Shown here piece after piece: positions 1 through 5,698 of a DNA stretch of 14,439 bases. This DNA is from CAZFAP01 sp964516325 (GTDB lineage: Bacteria > Auribacterota > JABMQX01). Under the pieces are notes generated by a model. The model saw only the letters and a list, made by a program, of their open reading frames with translations. It was not told where the DNA came from and searched no databases. Location of the stretch: NCBI GenBank assembly GCA_964516325.1, contig CAZFAP010000125.1:1-14439 (forward strand). Reading direction: 5' to 3'. A program made the translations under genes and the position numbers. How positions within the stretch are numbered: position 1 is the stretch's first letter; the number at the start of each line of letters is the position of its first letter.

Positions 1-1206
1 GGAATTCTCGGCGGAACTGAGGCTCAGCGCACACACGCCACTATCGAAAACAACGTCATCAGGATGAACACCGGCAACCTTTTAGGCGGCGGGATTTGCT
101 GGTGCGACGGGGTTATCCGGAACAACTACATTGAAATGAACTCGGCGTATGACGGTGGTGGACTATCGGATTGCCATGGCCGAATCGGGGGCAACACCAT
201 CCGGTGGAACACCGCCGAATACAAAGGCGGCGGGCTTTTCGCCTGCAACGGCCTCATCGAAGGCAACAGAATCGAGGCCAACACAATTCTTCCCATCACT
301 GCAGGACAAGGGGGTGGGCTGATTCACTGCGGAGGCGTCATCAGGAGAAACACCATTCGCGCAAATTACGCCGGCTCGGGGGCAGGCGTGAGCCTGTGTA
401 ACGGAACGATTGAGAACAACCTCGTTATCGAGAACTCCGCTTCGGGCAGCGGCGGCGGGATCATTGGCTGCGATGGGACTATTCGGAGCAATGTCGTCGC
501 TGGAAACTCCGCTAAGACCGGCGCCGGGTTTCACGCCTGCGATGGCGCCATTCTGAACAACACGATTCTCCGCAATTCCGCCACGGACTCCCCTGGCAAT
601 GTGTATTTCTGCCAAGGCACGATAGCGTATTGCATCATTTGGGGGTTCGCCGGGGACACCAGAGAGCAGATTGGCAACTCGAGCGCTCCGACCTTTTGCT
701 GCATTCAAAATTGGACCGGAGGAGGCGACGGAAATATAGCGCTCGATCCGCTCTTCGCCGACCCGAACGGGCCCGACGACAAGTGGACCACTTACGAGGA
801 CAACGACTACCGTCTTCTGTCCGATTCGCCGTGCATTGACGCGGGGACGAATTCCGTCCTTACCCCGCCCGGATTGGATATGGACGGAAACCTGCGCATC
901 GCCCGCTGGAAATATCCCTTGCTGGCGTTCGTGGACATGGGGGCCTACGAGTTCAACTCCAGCCGTTTTGCCCTGACGGAATTCGGCTTTACAGACTGGC
1001 CCCCGCCCGGCGGACGGTACCTCATCTGGAACAGCCAGCCCAATGATAGCTACAGCCTGTGGATACGCAACGATCTCATCGGTGACGAATGGCGAAAGGT
1101 CAAGACCGTAGCCTCCGGGGGCGAGACGACTTCCTGCACCGACACCGGGCTGCTCCCCATCGGCTGGCGCAGGCGATTCTATCGCCTCGAAATGGAGCAC
1201 CCATGA
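1..1206 (+). CDS. Secreted right-handed parallel beta-helix protein, C-terminal part (5' end outside window)
   Basis: The frame is open from base 1, so the N-terminus and any signal peptide lie outside the window; the first internal Met is at 64. Eight coils of about 22-28 residues follow, each with a GGG/GAG turn, a C-x-G-x-I strand and an N-x-I-x-x-N strand, as in right-handed beta-helix (NosD/pectate-lyase-like) proteins. Each coil has one Cys at the same register. After the helix comes a stretch with DPLF, a DYRL segment, SPCIDAGT, DMDGNLR and VDMGAYEF, the usual C-terminal part of secreted beta-helix proteins of the choice-of-anchor Q type. The last ~65 residues (W, Y, DL, W, TDTG, RRFYRLE) match a module in two other proteins of this window. 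The protein is probably exported and surface-attached. Its ligand is unknown, and no catalytic residues were recognised. Confidence 0.85.
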   Translation, partial: GILGGTEAQRTHATIENNVIRMNTGNLLGGGICWCDGVIRNNYIEMNSAYDGGGLSDCHGRIGGNTIRWNTAEYKGGGLFACNGLIEGNRIEANTILPITAGQGGGLIHCGGVIRRNTIRANYAGSGAGVSLCNGTIENNLVIENSASGSGGGIIGCDGTIRSNVVAGNSAKTGAGFHACDGAILNNTILRNSATDSPGNVYFCQGTIAYCIIWGFAGDTREQIGNSSAPTFCCIQNWTGGGDGNIALDPLFADPNGPDDKWTTYEDNDYRLLSDSPCIDAGTNSVLTPPGLDMDGNLRIARWKYPLLAFVDMGAYEFNSSRFALTEFGFTDWPPPGGRYLIWNSQPNDSYSLWIRNDLIGDEWRKVKTVASGGETTSCTDTGLLPIGWRRRFYRLEMEHP

Positions 1207-1284
1207 CAGAGAATCTGAGTCCTGTCTCCCCGGTTCCAGTTGGAGAGATGGAAAAGACCGGATGCCAGGAAGAGGAAGGAACAA

Positions 1285-1596
1285 ATGCCAACGTACGAAT
1301 ACGAGTGTAAAAAGTGCGGTCATAAATTCGAGGAGTTTCAGAAAATCACCGAGCCGCCCCTCAAGCGGTGTCCGTGTTGTAAGGGCAAAGTTCAGCGACT
1401 CATAGGAGCAGGAGCGGGGATCATTTTCAAGGGGTCGGGATTCCATCAGACCGATTACCGCAGCCCCTCCTATGTCGAGAAAGCTAAGAAAGAAGCCGAT
1501 GCGGCTAAGAGCGGCTCAGCCGAGAAACCAAAGGACGGCGAAAAACATGAGTCCCGCAAAGACACCGCAAAGCCAAAAAAGGAGAAGGACTCCTAA
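1285..1596 (+). CDS. FmdB-family zinc ribbon protein
   Basis: This 103-residue protein begins MPTYEYECKKCGHKFEEFQ, the signature opening of the FmdB/CxxC_CxxC_SSSS regulatory-protein family. The zinc ribbon is C-x2-C-x17-C-x2-C (CKKC, then CPCC). It is followed by the family's conserved GAGAGIIFKGSGFHQTDYR segment and a long, charged, lysine-rich and probably disordered tail from about residue 60. The ATG at 1285 is chosen because the family motif starts exactly there and a purine-rich GGAAGGA precedes it by about 4 bases; an in-frame ATG at 1240 would add an unsupported extension. The molecular role of the family is poorly defined; a regulatory or nucleic-acid-binding role is usually suggested. 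The 3' end overlaps the downstream yacG-like gene by 50 bases. Confidence 0.9.
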   Translation: MPTYEYECKKCGHKFEEFQKITEPPLKRCPCCKGKVQRLIGAGAGIIFKGSGFHQTDYRSPSYVEKAKKEADAAKSGSAEKPKDGEKHESRKDTAKPKKEKDS

Positions 1597-1777
1597 ATGC
1601 CCGATATGCCGCGAGCCTCTTCCCTACGACCTCAGCGGCCCGAATCCACCCTCCTACTTCCCATTCTGCTCGCGGAAATGCAAGCTCGTTGACCTCCACA
1701 AGTGGCTCTCGGAGGAATACTACATTAGCTCGCCAATGATACCCACCAAAGGCGACGATAACACAGAAAGAGAATAG
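1547..1777 (+). CDS. yacG: YacG-like zinc-binding protein (DNA gyrase inhibitor family)
   Basis: The 76-residue product has the YacG arrangement: CPIC, 19 residues, FCSRKC, then VDLHKWLSEEYYISSP, which corresponds to the family's conserved D-L..W..E.Y.I segment. In E. coli YacG binds GyrB and inhibits gyrase; that role is transferred here by family membership only. The Cys spacing (C-x2-C-x19-C-x3-C) is somewhat longer than in the E. coli protein because of a proline-rich insertion. No start codon lies in frame between 1547 and the first zinc Cys, so the gene must start at 1547 or earlier. AAGGA at 1531-1535 is a usable ribosome site, about 11 bases upstream. The start lies inside the fmdB-type gene, which suggests translational coupling. 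Confidence 0.82.
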   Translation: MSPAKTPQSQKRRRTPKCPICREPLPYDLSGPNPPSYFPFCSRKCKLVDLHKWLSEEYYISSPMIPTKGDDNTERE

Positions 1778-1812
1778 GGCGCCCTCCAATCAGTCCGGCC
1801 AGCCATCAACGG

Positions 1813-2058
1813 TCACACTACAATCTCGAGTCCCTCACGACCGATGAATTCGACGCAAGTATGGGCCAGGTCACGAAGCTTGTCCGCCAAGCCAGAAAGG
1901 TCCGGGTCGGTGGCGAGCACTTGCCCGCCCTTAACGGCAATCCACCGATCCGGGTACTGCCCGAGAAACATCGTCAGGTTCTCACTTATCCGGAGGCGCT
2001 CTTCCCCAAAGGCGAGTATATCGTTCGTCAGTTGGTCGTTCCTTTTCCGTGCGGGCAT
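1813..2058 (-). CDS. DUF5678-like small protein
   Basis: This 81-residue protein starts MPARKRNDQLTNDILAF. Its core (ENLTMFLGQYPDRWIAV, then KGGQVLATDPDLSGLADKL) resembles the DUF5678 family: a helix, then Y-P-G/D-x-W-I/V-A-V, a gly-linked beta hairpin, and a D-x-x-x-L helix. The function of that family is unknown; members are often found next to toxin or protease-like genes, but nothing of that kind is here. The ATG at 2058 was chosen because GGAGGAAT lies 6-7 bases upstream; the frame is open to a TTG at 2082 but has no ribosome site there. It converges on the yacG-like gene, leaving 35 bases between stop codons, and is separated from argS by a repeat-bearing spacer. The assignment rests on a short domain and is moderately sure. 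Confidence 0.7.
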   Translation of the reverse strand: MPARKRNDQLTNDILAFGEERLRISENLTMFLGQYPDRWIAVKGGQVLATDPDLSGLADKLRDLAHTCVEFIGREGLEIVV

Positions 2059-2436
2059 GGGATTCCTCCGGTCCGGGCACAAATTCTTCTACACTCATTC
2101 TCCGCCTGGGTGCAGGGCGGCGCCGGCCGCGGGTGAAATCGCCAAGGCCTTGAAGCCCACCGACAAGAACACTGCTGCTTCTGTCCATGGCCGCTCGACG
2201 TGTTTGGCCCTGAGGGTGGCGCCATTTTGGGGGCAGGCGGCTCCAACGCCCTCACGGAATGGGCGAGGAGCGCGTACCGCTGGCATCCTGCCGGCTGTCT
2301 CGTGGGCATCCTGCCCACGGATTCAGGGGGAGGAGACGTCCCCCGCGCTGCCGCCGAGATGGCGGCGTTGCCCTTCGCTCCTCTTCGCGACTGAAATAGG
2401 GATACTTCAGGCCCTCAACAGGCGCCAGCACGACAA
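2059..2436. other. Intergenic spacer with hairpin repeats, no gene supported
   Basis: No reading frame here has a recognisable product or ribosome site; frames crossing it on both strands are low-complexity. It contains two neighbouring GGCATCCTGCC hairpins (2280-2294 and 2301-2319) and a third stem at 2350-2366 (GCCGCC, loop GAGAT, GGCGGC). The spacer lies just downstream of the argS stop codon on the minus strand, so one of these stems might help end the rsfS-argS transcript, but no T-tract follows any of them. Confidence 0.6.
2280..2319. repeat. Tandem GGCATCCTGCC hairpins
   Basis: Two stem-loops with the same core lie 6 bases apart. The first is CTGGCA-TCC-TGCCGG (2280-2294), with one G-T pair. 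The second is the perfect CGTGGGCA-TCC-TGCCCACG (2301-2319): an 8-bp stem and TCC loop. Similar GGCATCCTGCC palindromes are familiar to me as dispersed intergenic repeats in genomes of uncultured bacteria. Only these copies are visible here, so dispersal is inferred. Confidence 0.65.
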
Positions 2437-4203
2437 TCACATCTTCTCCGGGGCGGAGACGCCGAGGAGAGAAAGACCGTTGCATAGGACAATTTGCACG
2501 GCTTTCACGAGGCACAGTCTGGCGAGGGTCAGGGTTGGGTCGTCGCCGATGACGCGATGCTCGTTGTAGTAGCTCTGGAAGCTCGTCGCCAGTTGCAGGA
2601 GATACTCGTTCAGGCGGTGCGGCTCGAACTTGTCCGCAATTTCTTCGACGAGACGGGGGAAGCGGCCCAGCAGCTTGATGAGGGATGCCTCCTTTTCCTC
2701 GGTGAGCAATTCGAGCCTCTCGACCGGGACGCTGGCAAAATCAATGTCCGGCGCCTCGGTCTGCTCGCGGTAAACGCGGAAGATGCTGCAAATTCTCGCG
2801 TGGGCGTACTGCACGTAGTAAGCGGGGTTCTCCATCGTGCGTTTGGTCGCCAGGTCGAGGTCGAAGTCGAGGTGGCTGCCCATCCTCCGCATATTGTAGA
2901 AAAATCGCACGGCATCCCGCGCCATTCTCTCGAGGACGGGCTGCTGCGTCTGAGGCGAATCCTCTCCGTAGGCCGCCGCAAGCTCTGATCGCAGCCCTTT
3001 CGCAATCTCGTCGAGAAGGTCATCCACCGTCACGAACGTCGCTCGCCGCGTGGACATTTTCACCTTCTCGCCACCGCGCTTGAGCGTAACAAACTGATGA
3101 ATCAGCACGTGGATTTTGTTGGTGTCGCAGCCGAGCGCCCGGACACCCGCCAGAACGTCAGGAAACGTCGCATGATGGTCGGCGCCAAAGATGTCCACAA
3201 TGAGGTCGTAGCCGCGATTGATTTTGTCGAGGTGGTAACAGATGTCGGGCAGCCGATACGTCGGCTCACCGCTGCTCTTCACGATGACCCTGTCCTCTTC
3301 CTGTCCGAAAGCGGAGGCTTTGAACCAGACCGCGCCGTCTTTGGCGTATGCGTATCCGAGCTGCTTCAGCTTCTCGACGACCTCACTGACTTTGCCGGAG
3401 GTGTAGAGCGAGTGCTCATTGAACCAAACGTCGAACTTGACTCCGATTCTGTCGAGGGTTCGGTTGATCTCCTCGCGGATGCTCTTCTCCGCCGCCTTCT
3501 GGAACGGCTCCGGGGGCGCGTCCTTCAGAGAATCGCCATGCTGTTGTCGCAACGCAGCCGCAATTTCCTTAATGTAGTCGCCCTGGTAACCTTGCTCGGG
3601 GAACTCGACCGTCTCCCCGCGAAGCTCTTGGTATCTCGCCTTCACAGACTCGCCCAGAATTCGCATCTGGTTTCCGGCGTTGTTGAAGTAGTACTCCCGC
3701 GTCACCTTGTACCCGCAGAAGGAGAGAACGTTAGCGACCACGTCGCCGATGATGGCCTGTCTTCCGTGCCCGACGGTGAGCGGCCCCGTGGGATTCGCAC
3801 TGACAAATTCGACATTCGCGCTTTTCCCTTCCCCGATAGGACACCGACCGAAGCCTTCCGATGCCTGGAGGATTTCTTGCAGGAGCAGGACGAGGCTCGC
3901 ACGCGATAGGAAGAAGTTGATAAAGCCCGGGGGCGCTACCTCCACCCCGTCGTAGTATTTCTTTGCCGGCGAGTCCGGAGACAAGGCTTTTACGATCTGC
4001 CGCGCGATCTCGAGGGGAGGGCGATTCTCCTCGCTGGCCAACCTCATCGCCACGTTCGAGGAAAGGTCGCCGTGCGATCCCGCTCTCGGAGATTCCAGGT
4101 AAACGGGCGGGAGGCTCTGGCTCTTCAGTTGCCCCGATTCTTTCAATGCATGCAGAGCCTGTTGGATTTGGTCGCAAATGGATGCGAGAATTACTCTATT
4201 CAA
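2437..4203 (-). CDS. argS: Arginine--tRNA ligase
   Basis: This class I aminoacyl-tRNA synthetase charges tRNA-Arg with arginine using ATP. The product has 588 residues, a normal bacterial ArgRS length. It shows the N-terminal additional domain (about 1-110), then the HIGH-equivalent block SANPTGPLTVGHGRQAIIGD, FGADHHATFPDVLAGVRALG, the KMSK-equivalent VKMSTRRATFVTVDDLLDEI, and the anticodon-binding helical domain with MENPAYYVQYAHARI. It ends LGVSAPEKM, a typical ArgRS C-terminus. The start is TTG at 4203 (complement). No in-frame ATG precedes conserved residues, and the TTG overlaps the rsfS stop region by 8 bases, with GGGGAG about 12 bases upstream. Expression is therefore probably coupled to rsfS. 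This is confidently the genuine essential enzyme. Confidence 0.97.
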   Translation of the reverse strand: MNRVILASICDQIQQALHALKESGQLKSQSLPPVYLESPRAGSHGDLSSNVAMRLASEENRPPLEIARQIVKALSPDSPAKKYYDGVEVAPPGFINFFLSRASLVLLLQEILQASEGFGRCPIGEGKSANVEFVSANPTGPLTVGHGRQAIIGDVVANVLSFCGYKVTREYYFNNAGNQMRILGESVKARYQELRGETVEFPEQGYQGDYIKEIAAALRQQHGDSLKDAPPEPFQKAAEKSIREEINRTLDRIGVKFDVWFNEHSLYTSGKVSEVVEKLKQLGYAYAKDGAVWFKASAFGQEEDRVIVKSSGEPTYRLPDICYHLDKINRGYDLIVDIFGADHHATFPDVLAGVRALGCDTNKIHVLIHQFVTLKRGGEKVKMSTRRATFVTVDDLLDEIAKGLRSELAAAYGEDSPQTQQPVLERMARDAVRFFYNMRRMGSHLDFDLDLATKRTMENPAYYVQYAHARICSIFRVYREQTEAPDIDFASVPVERLELLTEEKEASLIKLLGRFPRLVEEIADKFEPHRLNEYLLQLATSFQSYYNEHRVIGDDPTLTLARLCLVKAVQIVLCNGLSLLGVSAPEKM

Positions 4204-4606
4204 TTCTTGCGGCGTCTCCCCACAACTCTTCGAGCTGATAGGTCCTTCTCATCTCCTCGTCGAATACGTGCACAATGGCTTCTATGTAATCAAGAACGAC
4301 CCATCTTCCTTCTGGAAACCCCTCCATGTGCGCATCGCGAACATTGACCTTTTTCAGACCGACCCGGATGTTTTCCGCGATGGCCTGAACGTGTCTGCGA
4401 GAGGCGCCGTGGCAGATGACGAAATAATCGGTGACCGAGGACAATCCCCGTAAATCGAGGATGAGAATATCCTCCCCTTTCTTATCGAGAGCAAGCTCTT
4501 TGCAGGTACGCGCTAACTGGAGAGGTCTTATTTCGGGCACCTCCTTGTATTCTTCGTGCGACTTGTGGCGGTTCTGACCTGCCATCGGCCGCACTGGTGC
4601 GCCCAT
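4196..4606 (-). CDS. rsfS: Ribosomal silencing factor RsfS
   Basis: The 136-residue product matches the RsfS/YbeB/Iojap family, which binds large-subunit protein uL14 and blocks subunit joining when translation must be reduced. Visible family blocks are KKGEDILILDLRGLSSVTDYFVICHG, SRRHVQAIAENI, EGFPEGRWVVLDYIEAIVHVF and the C-terminal RRTYQLEELWGDA. The N-terminal ~25 residues are an extension on the usual core of about 105-115 residues. The start at 4606 is the first Met after a good promoter and leaves a leader of about 18 bases. The next in-frame ATG at 4585 also lacks a clear ribosome site, so the exact start is uncertain. It is the first gene of the pair with argS. In many bacteria rsfS instead sits next to nadD; that partner is absent here. 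Confidence 0.95.
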   Translation of the reverse strand: MGAPVRPMAGQNRHKSHEEYKEVPEIRPLQLARTCKELALDKKGEDILILDLRGLSSVTDYFVICHGASRRHVQAIAENIRVGLKKVNVRDAHMEGFPEGRWVVLDYIEAIVHVFDEEMRRTYQLEELWGDAARIE

Positions 4607-4630
4607 CTTCTCGACATGCGTAACGGTTCT

Positions 4631-4658
4631 ATATTACAGGGTTGCGTCGTGCTGTCAA
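4631..4658 (-). promoter_or_regulatory. Sigma70-type promoter for rsfS-argS
   Basis: On the minus strand there is a perfect TTGACA (-35; 4658-4653) and TAATAT (-10; 4636-4631, 4 of 6 consensus bases) with a 16-base spacer. The predicted transcript start near 4624 gives a leader of about 18 bases before the rsfS ATG at 4606. No other strong candidate lies closer. Confidence 0.6.
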
Positions 4659-4716
4659 TAGGAATAACATTCCTACAACGATCCCCCAGTCAGGCCGGAC
4701 TCACCGCAGAGAACGG

Positions 4717-4767
4717 GACAGGATGACCGGATTGTCAGGGTAATCCTGTTTATCCTGTAATCCTGTC
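4717..4767. repeat. Iterated ATCCTGT / ACAGGAT repeat
   Basis: Three ATCCTGT units (4743-4749, 4752-4758, 4760-4766) follow each other with 8-9 base spacing. On the left lies the inverted unit GACAGGAT (4717-4724), which pairs perfectly with ATCCTGTC (4760-4767). The element sits in the divergent spacer between rsfS and the endonuclease V gene. Runs of this ATCCTGT type are, from general knowledge, common in intergenic regions of many environmental bacterial genomes. Their function is not established. Confidence 0.7.
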
Positions 4768-4860
4768 TCTTCCCCCTTCTTGTCTGCGGAGTCCACGGCC
4801 AATAAGTGAGCCTTTACTTTGCTCCAAAGCTCCAGCGTCATCACGGCTTGCTGACAGATT

Positions 4861-5535
4861 ATGCTCATACGAAAGCTGCATTCCTTCGATGTTGGCTACG
4901 ACGAGGCAGTCCGCATCCAGCGGGAGCTCGCCGAGCGGATTTCCCTCCGTCCTTTTCCGCGCAAGTACAGGTACGTCGCAGGTGCAGACGTCGCTTACTC
5001 CAAGAAAGACAACGCCCTTTTCGCCGCGGTGGTCGTCCAGGAATATCCCTCCGGCCAGGAGGTTTTCTCCCGGACAGAAAAAGGAGCGGCGACCTTCCCC
5101 TACATCCCGGGACTTCTCAGTTTCCGGGAAATCCCGCTTCTGCTGCGCGTCTTCGAAGAGCTTCCCGTGACGCCCGACGTGGTCATGCTCGACGGCCAGG
5201 GAATGGCTCACCCGCGAGGTTTCGGGCTTGCGTGCCATGTAGGATTGTTCCTCGACATTCCTTCCATCGGCTGTGCCAAAAGCAGGCTCGTCGGCGAGCA
5301 TGACCAGCCAAAAGCGACCAGAGGGGCATCCTGTCCCCTCGTTTATCACGACAAGACGGTCGGCGCCGTCGTCAGGACAAGAACCGGAGTTAGACCCGTG
5401 TTCGTCTCTCCCGGGCACAAGGTTGACATCGAGTCAGCCGTCAGGATCATCCTGGAAACCTGCCGCGGCTACCGTCTCCCCGAGCCGACGAGAATTGCTC
5501 ACTTGCTCTCCCAGAAGGCCAGACGCGAGAGCTGA
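4861..5535 (+). CDS. nfi: Endonuclease V (deoxyinosine 3'-endonuclease)
   Basis: Endonuclease V nicks DNA (or RNA) at the second phosphodiester bond 3' of deoxyinosine, repairing deaminated adenine. The 224-residue product is colinear with the bacterial family. Catalytic positions visible are Asp43 in YVAGADVAY, Glu90 in TFPYIPGLLSFRE, Asp111 in MLDGQGMAHPR, and the C-terminal His of PEPTRIAHLLSQ. The wedge/substrate motif PYIPG and the GCAKSRL and FVSPGHKVD blocks are all present. The ATG at 4861 puts Asp43 at the same residue number as in the well-studied Thermotoga maritima enzyme, supporting this start, although no Shine-Dalgarno sequence precedes it. It is a stand-alone gene divergent from rsfS-argS, and a strong stem-loop follows its stop. 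Confidence 0.96.
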   Translation: MLIRKLHSFDVGYDEAVRIQRELAERISLRPFPRKYRYVAGADVAYSKKDNALFAAVVVQEYPSGQEVFSRTEKGAATFPYIPGLLSFREIPLLLRVFEELPVTPDVVMLDGQGMAHPRGFGLACHVGLFLDIPSIGCAKSRLVGEHDQPKATRGASCPLVYHDKTVGAVVRTRTGVRPVFVSPGHKVDIESAVRIILETCRGYRLPEPTRIAHLLSQKARRES

Positions 5536-5543
5536 TGGCGATA

Positions 5544-5572
5544 GGGGCGGAAGGCCGCGAGTGGTCCGCCCC
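5544..5572 (+). terminator. Stem-loop downstream of endonuclease V gene
   Basis: A perfect 8-bp stem GGGGCGGA / TCCGCCCC starts 8 bases after the nfi stop codon, and the loop can pair further (GGCC with GGTC). It is placed like a terminator, but GGATGCGTTTG follows rather than a T-run, so it may be a Rho-assisted or mRNA 3'-end structure instead. Confidence 0.4.
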
Positions 5573-5666
5573 GGATGCGTTTGTACGGTCGCTGGTTGTC
5601 GGTTAGAATGGTGGGGCCGAGCGCGGAGTGGTCATCGCGGCTGGCTGGAGGTGTCGTTGATGCCGG

Positions 5667-5672
5667 TATAAT
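5667..5672 (+). promoter_or_regulatory. Possible -10 box for the NHL-repeat gene
   Basis: A perfect TATAAT lies 27 bases before the chosen ATG at 5699, giving a predicted leader of about 20 bases. The -35 region is poor; the best is CTGGAG at 5645-5650 with a 16-base spacer, so the call rests mainly on the -10 box and its position. Confidence 0.4.
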
Positions 5673-5698
5673 TGAACTCCAAGCAAAAGGGTGGAACG

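Noticed and set aside
163..1446. Long minus-strand open frame of 427 codons
   Set aside because: It is antisense to the beta-helix gene and the fmdB-type gene, both of which have clear family motifs. The minus-strand product is Gly/Val/Ala-rich without any recognisable domain.
1844..2569. Plus-strand open frame of 241 codons
   Set aside because: It runs antisense to the DUF5678-like gene, through hairpin repeats and into the antisense of argS. Composition is typical of a shadow frame, with no motif.
2494..3909. Plus-strand open frames opposite argS
   Set aside because: They mirror a fully conserved arginyl-tRNA synthetase; the predicted products are Val/Leu/Arg-rich with no known domain.
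4750..5418. Minus-strand open frame of 222 codons opposite endonuclease V
   Set aside because: Endonuclease V on the plus strand has all its catalytic residues. The antisense frame has no ribosome site or family match.
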